Shown: positions 17,429-25,205 of the stretch, one piece after another
Numbering within the stretch: position 1 is the stretch's first letter
Layout: each line of letters begins with the position of its first letter
NCBI GenBank assembly: GCA_902494195.1
Contig: CABUSH010000020.1
Span: 1-41,703 of the forward strand
DNA: 41,703 nucleotides
DNA from: an uncultured Collinsella sp.
GTDB taxonomy: Bacteria > Actinomycetota > Coriobacteriia > Coriobacteriales > Coriobacteriaceae
Direction of reading: 5' to 3'
Notes under the pieces: model-generated
Database searches by the model: none
Seen by the model: only the letters and a program-made list of their open reading frames with translations
What the model was told of the DNA's origin: nothing
Translations under genes and position numbers: made by a program

Positions 17429-17455
17429 GCGGGTTGACGAAGACTGATATCTCAC

Positions 17456-17550
17456 CTCGCCGATACATACTGTCTGGCGAATCGTTTGTCAACGAATTCG
17501 GTGAACGGTAGTAAATACCGTTCAAGCGGATGTATGTATCGGTCGCCGAG
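17456..17550 (+). ncRNA. Structured 5' leader of the nan operon: predicted three-way junction
   Basis: Nested perfect or near-perfect arms define three stems. P1 pairs CCGATACATAC (17460-17470) with GTATGTATCGG (17532-17542), 11 bp, extendable by CTCG/CGAG after a 4-base bulge. P2 pairs CGAATCGTT (17478-17486) with AACGAATTCG (17491-17500) with one bulged A and loop tgtc. P3 pairs TGAACGGTA (17502-17510) with TACCGTTCA (17516-17524), loop gtaaa. Junction strands are 7, 1 and 7 bases. Downstream, a weaker hairpin CGGGGGC/GCTCCCG (17608-17631) lies before the ribosome site. I could not match it to purine, TPP, c-di-GMP or hammerhead cores. It may be a ligand-sensing or protein-binding leader, or a processed stabiliser. 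Confidence 0.6.
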
Positions 17551-17660
17551 CGCGGCACCTCAGTTGGGCTCGTCGGTAGGTAAGGTATATATCGTCCGCA
17601 AGTTGCGCGGGGGCAAGTCTAGGTGCTCCCGAGTAAGATTCTCTATTGATAGGAGAAGAC

Positions 17661-19274
17661 ATGGCCATCATCAACAAGGGTATGTCCAGGCGTTCGTTCC
17701 TCGGCCTCACCGGCAGCGTCGCTGCTGTCGCAGGGCTTGGTCTCACCGGCTGCGGTGGCAGCTCTAGCGACGAGGGTTCCGCTTCCGGTTCCACCGATTC
17801 CGCCAACCGTGGCGGCGGCGTGATCACCGCTGGTTCCGCTTACGCTCCGTCCAGCTTCGATCCCGCCAGCACCGGCTCCGCTGTGGGCCTGGGTGCTAAC
17901 TGGCACGTCGTCGAGGGCCTCTACGGCATCGATTACCACGACTACAGCACCTTCAACGAGCTCGCCACCGACGATCCTAAGTCCGTGGACGACACCACTT
18001 TCGAGGTCACCATCCGCAAGGGCGCCAAGTTCTCCGATGGCACCGAGGTCACCGCTGACGATGTCGTTGCCTCCTACACCGCTTGCGCCGCTTCCGCTAC
18101 CTATGCTCCGTTCTTCCAGCCCTTCGAGTCCATCGAGGCCAAGGACGCCAGCACCGTGACGGTCAAGACCAAGGTCCCCAACTTCTCCCTGCTCAAGGAT
18201 CGTCTGGCCATCGTCCGCGTTACCCCGGCCACTCAGACCGAGGAGGATCGCGCCAAGCAGCCGATCGGCTCCGGCCCCTGGATGTACGACTCTATCTCCG
18301 ATACCGAGATTACCCTGGTTCCCAATCCTGAGTACAACGGTGAGTATGCTGCCGAGGATAAGAAGATCCAGTACAGCATCCTGACCGACCCCACCGCTCG
18401 CGTTACCGCTCAGCAGGAGGGCTCCACGCTCGTTATGGAGCTCGTTACCGCTGACGCCGTCGACCAGCTTGAGAGCGCCGGCTGCAAGATCGATAACGTT
18501 CAGGGTTTCGGCACCCGCTTCATCATGTTCAACGTCGCCAAGGAGCCTTGGAACAACGTCAAGGTCCGTCAGGCTGTCATGTATGCGCTCGACACCGAGA
18601 AGATGGTCAGCAACACCTTCGCCGGCCTTGCCACCGCTGCCAGCTGCTACCTGCCCAAGAGCTTCACCAACTATCATGAGGCTTCCACGGTGTACAAGAC
18701 CGACGCCAAGAAGGCTAAGAAGCTCATCGAGGAGTCTGGCATCACCCCGGGTGCCATCACCCTGCGCACCACCGACAACGAGCAGATTAAGGGCATGGCC
18801 GCCCAGGTCAAGAACGACCTCGACGCTCTCGGCTTCGATGTGACCATCCAGACCGATACCTCGCCGGCCACCTACGCTGCCATCGACGGCGGCGAGGCCT
18901 ACGATATCCTCCTTGCCCCTGGCGATCCTTCCTGCTTCGGCGCTGATCCCGACCTGCTGCTCAACTGGTGGTACGGCGACAACGTCTGGATGCAGACCCG
19001 TTGCCCGTGGAAGGAGTCCGCTGAGTGGCAGAAGCTCCACGGTCTCATGGACGAGGCTCTTGCCGCCGAGGGCGACGAGCAGCAGAAGAAGTGGAACGAG
19101 TGCTTCGACATCATTGCCGACAACGCCGTTCTGTACCCCGTTGTCCACGTCAAGACCGTCTCCGCTTCCTGGGACGATCCGTCCTCTGCGCCCAACGGCG
19201 AGGCCCTCGATGGCTTCAAGGGCATCGGCACGACGAGCATGTCCTTCAGGGGCGTTGCGACCGTCAAGGCGTAA
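17661..19274 (+). CDS. Family-5 binding lipoprotein of the nan-locus ABC transporter
   Basis: Extracytoplasmic solute-binding protein (SBP_bac_5, DppA/OppA fold). The signal peptide has a twin-arginine motif SRRSFLG (residues 9-15) and lipobox LTGC with Cys31, so it is probably a Tat-exported lipoprotein. A Ser/Gly-rich linker follows, then the binding domain with VEGLYGIDYHD, a typical FSDGTEVTADDVVASY region and a C-terminal lobe. Length is 537 aa. AGGAG (17651-17655) precedes ATG 17661; an earlier in-frame ATT start is unnecessary. Its place at the head of a locus ending in nanA-nanK-nanE suggests sialic acid as ligand, as for SatA of Haemophilus ducreyi and SiaE of Corynebacterium, which are also family-5 proteins. 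A peptide ligand is the alternative. Confidence 0.85.
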   Translation: MAIINKGMSRRSFLGLTGSVAAVAGLGLTGCGGSSSDEGSASGSTDSANRGGGVITAGSAYAPSSFDPASTGSAVGLGANWHVVEGLYGIDYHDYSTFNELATDDPKSVDDTTFEVTIRKGAKFSDGTEVTADDVVASYTACAASATYAPFFQPFESIEAKDASTVTVKTKVPNFSLLKDRLAIVRVTPATQTEEDRAKQPIGSGPWMYDSISDTEITLVPNPEYNGEYAAEDKKIQYSILTDPTARVTAQQEGSTLVMELVTADAVDQLESAGCKIDNVQGFGTRFIMFNVAKEPWNNVKVRQAVMYALDTEKMVSNTFAGLATAASCYLPKSFTNYHEASTVYKTDAKKAKKLIEESGITPGAITLRTTDNEQIKGMAAQVKNDLDALGFDVTIQTDTSPATYAAIDGGEAYDILLAPGDPSCFGADPDLLLNWWYGDNVWMQTRCPWKESAEWQKLHGLMDEALAAEGDEQQKKWNECFDIIADNAVLYPVVHVKTVSASWDDPSSAPNGEALDGFKGIGTTSMSFRGVATVKA

Positions 19275-19337
19275 GACTCGCTTGAGTCTGTATGCAGGAT
19301 GTCGGTCGTTGGGACCGTATCCTCATAGTTGAAACAA

Positions 19338-19371
19338 AGACCCGGGCGGCAACGATGTCGCTCGGGTCTTG
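19338..19371 (+). repeat. Intercistronic hairpin after the binding-protein gene
   Basis: AAGACCCGGGCG (19338-19349) pairs over 12 positions (one G-T) with CGCTCGGGTCTT (19360-19371), loop 10. No T-run follows. Such hairpins often protect the binding-protein mRNA or attenuate reading into the permease genes. Confidence 0.7.
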
Positions 19372-19431
19372 TAATGAGTATCCGTACTCATATACCAGTT
19401 GGTCCTACCGACAAAAGAAAGGGGAGAGAAC

Positions 19432-20388
19432 GTGAACAACTTGCTACGTTTGATTGGAAGGCGTCTTGTGGCGCTGCCGATCATGGCATTGGGCGTCACC
19501 GTCCTGGTGTTCTTCCTTATGTCGTTCTCCAAGACCGACCCCGCCTACACGGCGTTGGGTGACGGTGCCTCGCCCGAGGCGGTTGCCGAGTACCATGAGA
19601 AGTATGGTCTGGACGACCCCTGGCCCGTGCGCTACGTGCGCTATATGGGCGATTTGATCCATGGCGACATGGGCACCTATGGTGCTGCTCGCAACTCCGT
19701 TGCCAAGCGCATCTCCACGGCCCTGCCCGTCACGATGCAGCTGACCTTCATCGGTCTTGCCATCGGTGCGGTCGTTTCGTTTTTGCTCGGCGTCATCGCG
19801 GCACTGTATCGCGACAAATGGCCGGACCAAGTGATCCGCGTCTTTTCCATCGCCGGCTTGGCAACCCCGTCGTTCTGGCTTGCCGTTCTGTTGATCCTGC
19901 TGTTCTCTTCCTACCTTAAGGTGCTCCCGGCATCGGGCGCTCTGCCTCACTTCACCACGAATCCGGTTGGCTATCTGGGACGTATGATCATGCCCGCCAT
20001 CGCCTTGGCATTTCCGCTGACGGGCCAGATGACTCGTATCGTGCGTACCGCCATGGTCGAGGAGCTCGACAAGGATTATGTCCGTATGGCTCGCGGCGCC
20101 GGCGTTCCCGAGAAGGTCGTCGTCGGCATCAACGTTCTTCGCAATGCGCTGATCACCCCGGTCACCACCCTCGGTCTTAAGATCGGTTACCTCATGGGCG
20201 GCGCTGTCGTCATCGAGGTTATCTTCAACCTCCCCGGCATGGGCACCGCGATTCTGCAGGGCGTTCAGGGCAACGAGGCGAACCTGGTTCAGGGCGTCGT
20301 TATCGTCGTTGCTCTTGCCTTCATCATCATCAACATCGTGGTTGACATGCTCTACCTGCTCATCAACCCGCGCATCAGGACGGTGTAG
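19432..20388 (+). CDS. DppB-type ABC permease of the nan-locus transporter
   Basis: Inner-membrane permease (BPD_transp_1) that forms one half of the channel. The N-terminus LLRLIGRRLVALPIMALGVTVLVFFLM is the standard first helix of DppB/OppB proteins. The EAA loop KDYVRMARGAGVPEKVVVGINVLRNALI, which docks on the ATPase, lies near residues 215-242. Length is 318 aa with about six hydrophobic segments. GTG 19432 is chosen because AAGGGGAG lies about 7 bases upstream. The next gene starts 3 bases after the stop. Confidence 0.92.
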   Translation: MNNLLRLIGRRLVALPIMALGVTVLVFFLMSFSKTDPAYTALGDGASPEAVAEYHEKYGLDDPWPVRYVRYMGDLIHGDMGTYGAARNSVAKRISTALPVTMQLTFIGLAIGAVVSFLLGVIAALYRDKWPDQVIRVFSIAGLATPSFWLAVLLILLFSSYLKVLPASGALPHFTTNPVGYLGRMIMPAIALAFPLTGQMTRIVRTAMVEELDKDYVRMARGAGVPEKVVVGINVLRNALITPVTTLGLKIGYLMGGAVVIEVIFNLPGMGTAILQGVQGNEANLVQGVVIVVALAFIIINIVVDMLYLLINPRIRTV

Positions 20389-20391
20389 ATT

Positions 20392-22407
20392 ATGGTAAAG
20401 ATTCGAGAGAAGCAAACCGAGCAGCTCGAGAAGGCTACCTCCAAGGGGCTCAAGCTCGGTGGCTGGAAGAAGATGACGTTGTCTTCTAAGATTGCCGCCG
20501 TCGTGCTGGTGCTGGTCGCCCTGACTGCGATTCTGGCGCCCCTTCTTGCCCCCTATAGCCCGGTCGAGATCTTTACGGCTCGCCAGGCTCCCGGCAACGG
20601 ATTTATCTTCGGTACCGACGATAAGGGTCGCGACATTCTGTCGCGTATGCTCTACGGTGGTCGTTACTCGCTGATTATCGGCTTTGGCGCCACCGCCATG
20701 GCTCTGGTCTGCGGCTCGGTCGTGGGCGCCCTTGCAGCGGTTTCGCGCAAGGCCGTCTCCGAGACGATCATGCGTATCCTGGACATCATCATGTCCATCC
20801 CGGGCATCGCCCTCGCGGCCGTCTTTGTCTCCATCCTGGGCAACTCCGTGCCGTCGATCATCTTCGCCATCGGCTTTATGTACACTCCGCAGATTGCCCG
20901 TATCGTGCGCGCCAACATCGTGTCCGAGTACGGCGAGGACTATGTCCGCGCGGTCATCGTTTCCGGCGCCAAGGCTCCGTGGATTTTGATCAAGCATGTT
21001 CTGCGTAACTGCATCGCCCCGATCATGGTCTTCACCGTTACCCTGGTCGCCGACGCCATCATCTTCGAGGCCTCGCTGACCTTCATCGGCGCTGGTATCC
21101 AGGAGCCCACCGCTACCTGGGGCAACATCCTCGCCGACGCCCGCGGCGGCGTGCTCGCCGGCCGTTGGTGGCAGGCACTGTTCCCGGGCCTGGCCATCAT
21201 GATCACCTGCCTGGCGCTCAACATCCTCTCCGAGGGCATTACCGACGCCATGGCCGCTGCTCCCTCCGCCGCCCTGGATCCCACCGATTCCTCCAAGCGT
21301 CGCGAGGCCGACCTGCTGGTCTCCGACCCCGTTCGAGCCTACAAGGAGCAGGCCCAGTCCCTCTCCGCTCGCCTTGGCGCCCTGCGCGATGTCGAGCTCA
21401 AGCGTGACGATCGCCATGTGCCTGACGAGTCTGTTGAACCGATTCTCTCGGTCCGTGACTTCTGCATCCAGTTTGAGCATCACGGTGATATCAACGTCGT
21501 CGACCATGTCAACTTTGACGTCCGTCCTGGTCAGACCATGGGCCTGGTGGGCGAGTCCGGTTGCGGTAAGTCCATCACCACGCTGGCCATCATGGGCCTG
21601 ACCGACGATGACGAGCACCTTTCCGGCGAGGTCCTCTGGGAGGGCCGTGACCTGCTCAAGATGAGCAAGAAGGAGTGGTTCGGCCTGCGCGGTACCGATA
21701 TCGCTATGGTCTATCAGGACGCCCTGTCCTCGCTCAACCCCTCCATGCTCATCTCTGCCCAGATGAAGCAGCTCACCAAGCGCGGTGGAACCCGCAGCGC
21801 CGAGGAGCTCCTGGAGCTCGTCGGCCTCGATCCCAAGCGCACGCTCGAGAGCTATCCGCACGAGCTTTCCGGCGGCCAGCGTCAGCGTGTCCTGATCGCT
21901 ATGGCCCTTACCCGCGACCCCAAGCTGGTCATCTGCGACGAACCCACGACCGCTCTGGACGTTACCGTCCAGAAGCAGGTCATCAAGCTGCTCAACGATC
22001 TTCAGGCCAAGCTCGGCTTTGCCATGATCTTCGTTTCGCACGACCTGGCGCTGGTCGCCGAGGTCGCCCACAACATCACGGTTATGTACGCTGGCCAGGT
22101 TATCGAGCAGGCACCCACCAAGGAGCTGCTCACTAACCCGATCCACGAGTACACCCGCGGTCTTCTGGGTTCCGTTCTGTCCATCGAGAGCGGTTCGGGC
22201 CGCCTGCACCAGGTGCCCGGCGCCGTTCCGAGTCCGCGCGATTTCCCCAAGGGCGATCGCTTCGCGCCCCGCTCGAGCCATCCGCGTATTGGCCTGGACA
22301 CCCGTCCGGTCTTCAAGCGCGTGCCCGGCACCGAGCACTTCTATTCCGAGCTCCCCGACGAGGTGCTCAAGGCAAATGGTTTGACCCCTCACGCGGAGGT
22401 GATGTAG
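20392..22407 (+). CDS. Fused DppC-type permease and DppD-type ATPase
   Basis: A single 671-aa chain joins two transporter parts. Residues 1 to about 290 are a DppC-like permease with six hydrophobic segments, GTDDKGRDILSRMLYG and the EAA loop EDYVRAVIVSGAKAPWILIKHVLRN. A polar linker of about 55 residues leads to an ATPase with Walker A GESGCGKS (about 387-394), signature LSGGQRQR (about 493) and Walker B LVICDEPTTALD. The C-terminal tail PGAVPSPRDFPKGDRFAPR is a remnant of the oligo_HPY extension without its usual cysteines. The same fused architecture is known to me from the actinobacterial SiaEFGI-type sialic-acid transporter. No frameshift is needed, so the fusion is genuine. ATG 20392 follows the previous stop by 3 bases. 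Confidence 0.93.
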   Translation: MVKIREKQTEQLEKATSKGLKLGGWKKMTLSSKIAAVVLVLVALTAILAPLLAPYSPVEIFTARQAPGNGFIFGTDDKGRDILSRMLYGGRYSLIIGFGATAMALVCGSVVGALAAVSRKAVSETIMRILDIIMSIPGIALAAVFVSILGNSVPSIIFAIGFMYTPQIARIVRANIVSEYGEDYVRAVIVSGAKAPWILIKHVLRNCIAPIMVFTVTLVADAIIFEASLTFIGAGIQEPTATWGNILADARGGVLAGRWWQALFPGLAIMITCLALNILSEGITDAMAAAPSAALDPTDSSKRREADLLVSDPVRAYKEQAQSLSARLGALRDVELKRDDRHVPDESVEPILSVRDFCIQFEHHGDINVVDHVNFDVRPGQTMGLVGESGCGKSITTLAIMGLTDDDEHLSGEVLWEGRDLLKMSKKEWFGLRGTDIAMVYQDALSSLNPSMLISAQMKQLTKRGGTRSAEELLELVGLDPKRTLESYPHELSGGQRQRVLIAMALTRDPKLVICDEPTTALDVTVQKQVIKLLNDLQAKLGFAMIFVSHDLALVAEVAHNITVMYAGQVIEQAPTKELLTNPIHEYTRGLLGSVLSIESGSGRLHQVPGAVPSPRDFPKGDRFAPRSSHPRIGLDTRPVFKRVPGTEHFYSELPDEVLKANGLTPHAEVM

Positions 22408-23235
22408 ATGAGCGAGACCGCAGTCAACGGCGTCGAGCCGATCATCTTCCTTGATGACGTCCACGTCACCTTTAGGACCCGTACCGGCTCGATTCTGCAC
22501 CCCAACCTGGTTCACGCCGTCCAGGGTGTAACGATTAAGCTCATGCCCGGTCAGACGATCGGCATCGTCGGCGAGTCCGGTTGCGGTAAGTCCACCACCG
22601 CCAACGTCATGTGCGGCCTGCAGGCCCCCACGAGCGGCAAGGTCTACTTTAAGGGCAAGGACGTTACCAAACGTACCGCAGAGGACCGTCGCCACATGGG
22701 TCGCGTCATCTCGGTCGTGTTCCAGAACCCGGCCACGGCGCTCAACCCCCGCATGGTCGTTCGCGAGCAGCTGCTCGACCCCATGCGCGTCCACAACCTG
22801 GGTACCGAGGCCGAGCAGGAGAAGCGCGTCAAGGAACTCTTGGAGCTCACCGGTCTGCCCAGCTCCGCTGCCGAGGTTCTTCCCGGCCAGCTTTCGGGCG
22901 GCCAGCGCCAGCGCGTCGCAATTGCCCGTGCCCTGTCGCTGAACCCCGATGCCATCATCGCCGACGAGCCCACCTCGGCTCTGGACGTTTCGGTCCGCGC
23001 GCAGATTCTGAACCTGCTGACCGACCTTAAGAAGGAGCTCGGCCTGGCCATGGTGTTCATCAGCCATGACATCCAGACGGTCCGCTATATCTCTGACGAC
23101 ATCATCGTTATGAATGGTGGCAGGATCGTCGAGCAGGGCGAGGCCAAGCAGGTCTTCCAGCACCCCCAGGACCCCTACACCAAGATGCTGCTCGGCGCTG
23201 CGCCGTCGCTGCTGCATCCCAAGCTCGGCGAGTAG
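22408..23235 (+). CDS. DppF-type ATPase of the nan-locus transporter
   Basis: Second nucleotide-binding subunit of the importer, cytoplasmic face. Walker A GESGCGKSTT (about 54-63), Q-loop VVFQNPATALNPRM, signature LSGGQRQRVAIARAL (about 165-180), Walker B AIIADEPTSALDVS and switch VFISHDIQTVRYI are intact. At 275 aa it is shorter than the usual 320-340 because it lacks the C-terminal Cys-rich oligo_HPY region. Both ATPases of this system lack those cysteines, in contrast to the second transporter at 39454-41573. ATG directly follows the fusion gene's stop codon. Confidence 0.93.
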   Translation: MSETAVNGVEPIIFLDDVHVTFRTRTGSILHPNLVHAVQGVTIKLMPGQTIGIVGESGCGKSTTANVMCGLQAPTSGKVYFKGKDVTKRTAEDRRHMGRVISVVFQNPATALNPRMVVREQLLDPMRVHNLGTEAEQEKRVKELLELTGLPSSAAEVLPGQLSGGQRQRVAIARALSLNPDAIIADEPTSALDVSVRAQILNLLTDLKKELGLAMVFISHDIQTVRYISDDIIVMNGGRIVEQGEAKQVFQHPQDPYTKMLLGAAPSLLHPKLGE

Positions 23236-23251
23236 CCTCGCTTTCCCTCCC

Positions 23252-23279
23252 GTGCGCCCGGTTCCCTTGCCGGGCGCAC
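23252..23279 (+). repeat. Intercistronic hairpin after the transporter genes
   Basis: GTGCGCCCGG (23252-23261) pairs perfectly with CCGGGCGCAC (23270-23279), loop 8. There is no T-run. It separates the transporter genes from the hydrolase pair within the same transcription direction. Confidence 0.7.
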
Positions 23280-23315
23280 CTCCGTTGCGATTTCGAAAGG
23301 TTGGGTTCACGAGCC

Positions 23316-24293
23316 ATGCCAAGTGCTCAGGAGCTACAACATCAATTTGGTGAATACCGAGGCGCCATGCCCCGTCCATCAGATTTCGATCTCTTTTGGA
23401 AGGATCGCATGGCCGAGGCCGACGCCGTCGGGCTTGACTATGCGATCGAGACGGCATCGGTCGCCGATGCCGCGACCTGCCAGCTTTTCGACCTCTGGTA
23501 TACCGGCATGTGTGGCGCGCGCCTGCATGCCAAGTACCTTAAACCTGTCTCGGACGAGCCCGTGCCATTGGTGCTTCAGTTCCATGGGTATCCGGGTGCA
23601 AGCCGCAGCTGGTTTGAGCAGGCGTCGTTTGCGGGCATGGGCATGGCACTCATCGCCCTCGACTGCCCCGGCCAAGGAGGTCCCTCCGAGGACATTGGTG
23701 GATTTGAGGGCACAACGGTTGCCGGTCATATCGTCGCCGGTATCGACGGCGACCCGGCCAACCTCTACTATGTCCGCTTGCACCAAGATATTCGCATCCT
23801 GTGCCGCATCGTTCGCGAGCTCGAGGGCATCGATCTTGCGCGTGTGTTTGTGAACGGCGCGTCGCAGGGCGGCGGTTTGGGCATTGCGACCTGTGCGCTT
23901 AACAGCGAGCTTATCAATCGTGCCGCCATCCTCTATCCCTTCCTGTCAGATTTCCGCCTGGTCTGGGATTTGGATGCCGACGACATTGCCTACGAGGGCC
24001 TGCGCTATTGGTCTCGCTGGTTTGACGAGGACTCGACTCGTATTGACGAAGCCTATGCCAAGCTGGAGTACTTCGATTCCAAGAACTTTGCCCCTATGGT
24101 CAAATGCCCCGTGCTGTTTGGCACCGGCACAGCCGATATCGTCTGTCCGCCAGCTACGCAGTTTGCGGTCTATAACAACCTGACCTGTGAAAAGCGTCAT
24201 GAGTTCTTTGAAGGCTTTGGCCACGAGGAGATTCAGGATTTTGACGATCTGATCATTCCGTTTTTCTGCAAGGGAGGGGAGGCTCATGTCTAA
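23316..24293 (+). CDS. Acetyl-xylan-esterase-family (AXE1) hydrolase
   Basis: Cytoplasmic alpha/beta hydrolase of the AXE1/cephalosporin-C deacetylase family, which removes O-acetyl groups from sugars. Seen are the oxyanion motif VLQFHGYPG, CPGQGG, nucleophile elbow NGASQGG with Ser183, acid TADIVCPP and catalytic His in GFGHEEIQDF. No signal peptide is present, so any substrate would be imported first. In this locus an O-acetylated sialic acid is the natural guess, but it is not proven. Length is 325 aa. The start is less certain: ATG 23316 has only weak Shine-Dalgarno pairing, AAAGG is 15 bases away, and an in-frame TTG at 23301 sits too close to AAAGG. It overlaps the next gene by 8 bases. 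Confidence 0.87.
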   Translation: MPSAQELQHQFGEYRGAMPRPSDFDLFWKDRMAEADAVGLDYAIETASVADAATCQLFDLWYTGMCGARLHAKYLKPVSDEPVPLVLQFHGYPGASRSWFEQASFAGMGMALIALDCPGQGGPSEDIGGFEGTTVAGHIVAGIDGDPANLYYVRLHQDIRILCRIVRELEGIDLARVFVNGASQGGGLGIATCALNSELINRAAILYPFLSDFRLVWDLDADDIAYEGLRYWSRWFDEDSTRIDEAYAKLEYFDSKNFAPMVKCPVLFGTGTADIVCPPATQFAVYNNLTCEKRHEFFEGFGHEEIQDFDDLIIPFFCKGGEAHV

Positions 24294-25137
24294 GTGCGAG
24301 AGCAATGTCAATGAGCTGATTGTCCCCGGGCTCGTGGGAATTCCTGGAACGGTTTCGTCAAGGCTCGCAGAATATCGAGGCTGGCGCGGTGATGTCCAAG
24401 CAGATGTTTCCGATTTAGAGACATGCGCTTCGAATCTTGAGATTCAAGGCCTGGCCATTACGGCGATTGACTTTGTTAACCCCTGTGCCCGTTACTCGGA
24501 GGTCTCCTTTGAGCTCGGTGACGATGCGATTCACGCTCGTTTGATCGAGCCTGTCGGTCGTGCCCGAGTATCTGAGCGCGTGCCGTTGTGTCTGATGTTC
24601 CACGACATCGATCGGCCTGTGCGCGGCTGGCATCACATGACGAGATTTGCCGCCATGGGGTATGCCGTCCTTGCGCTGGATGACGATGTTGCTGGTGCGG
24701 ACGACCTGCAGCGGGGGATTTCTTCGCCCGCTTTTGTCGAGCGCGTCCGTTGGGGTTGCGCGCTGGCGAAGGTGGCGCGCAATCTTGATGGCATGGACCC
24801 CGACCGCATCTTTGCATGGGGCGAGGGTCTTGGCGGCGGAGTCGCGCTGGCGGTTTCTGCTCTGGACGAGCGGGGCCTCGCCTGCACGGCGGTTGCCAAT
24901 CCGCTTCCTGGCGGCCTCGAGGCGCTGTCGCCTCGGGTGCGCGGATCGGTGCTCATGGGCACATCGCTTATGGATACCGTGAGCGATCCCAAGGATCAGT
25001 TTGCCGTATTCAACGGTCTTGAGTGTGACCGGAGGCATATCATCTATGCAAAATACGCTCACGAGCGCATCAATGCGTTCGAAAACGAAGTCGTCGACTT
25101 CTTTAACCAAACGTTCTACCCGTGTTCTTTGGCCTAG
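24286..25137 (+). CDS. Predicted catalytically dead alpha/beta-hydrolase paralogue
   Basis: A divergent relative of the preceding esterase, 283 aa, no signal peptide. Alignable blocks are VPLCLMFHDIDRP (esterase VPLVLQFHGYPGA), DPDRIFAWGEGLGGG (DLARVFVNGASQGGG) and QFAVFNGLECDRRH (QFAVYNNLTCEKRH). The nucleophile serine is replaced by Gly181 (codon ggt), the oxyanion HG by HD, and CPGQGG by DDVAGA. A stretch of about 50-60 residues between the elbow and the acid region is missing. An Asp and a His at the expected C-terminal places remain. The reading frame is clean, so this is a maintained protein and not a decaying gene. A regulatory, scaffolding or substrate-binding role is possible. No known function is assigned. 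Confidence 0.8.
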   Translation: MSKCESNVNELIVPGLVGIPGTVSSRLAEYRGWRGDVQADVSDLETCASNLEIQGLAITAIDFVNPCARYSEVSFELGDDAIHARLIEPVGRARVSERVPLCLMFHDIDRPVRGWHHMTRFAAMGYAVLALDDDVAGADDLQRGISSPAFVERVRWGCALAKVARNLDGMDPDRIFAWGEGLGGGVALAVSALDERGLACTAVANPLPGGLEALSPRVRGSVLMGTSLMDTVSDPKDQFAVFNGLECDRRHIIYAKYAHERINAFENEVVDFFNQTFYPCSLA

Positions 25138-25163
25138 ACGGCCTGGACACTGCCAACAAGAGT

Positions 25164-25182
25164 GGGCGGCATAGGGCTGCCC
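25164..25182 (+). repeat. Small hairpin before nanA
   Basis: GGGCGGC (25164-25170) pairs with GCTGCCC (25176-25182), 7 positions with one G-T, loop 5. It lies 11 bases before the nanA ribosome site in the 68-base gap and may act on stability or translation. Confidence 0.4.
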
Positions 25183-25205
25183 GCCAGACAACTAAGGAGA
25201 TTCTT

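Noticed and set aside
17456..17550. Assignment of the nan leader to a known class (purine, TPP, c-di-GMP riboswitch, hammerhead ribozyme, T-box)
   Set aside because: The conserved cores of these classes, such as the hammerhead CUGANGA, were not found in the junction strands or loops.
19444..23457. A 1337-codon open frame on the minus strand across four transporter genes
   Set aside because: It is antisense to clear permease and ATPase genes, has no recognisable domain and low-complexity Asp/Gly/Val-rich content. It arises from the strong C-ending codon bias of the plus-strand genes.
24286..25137. The second hydrolase gene as a decaying pseudogene
   Set aside because: The frame is uninterrupted, it overlaps its neighbour in coupling fashion, and conserved blocks remain outside the active site.
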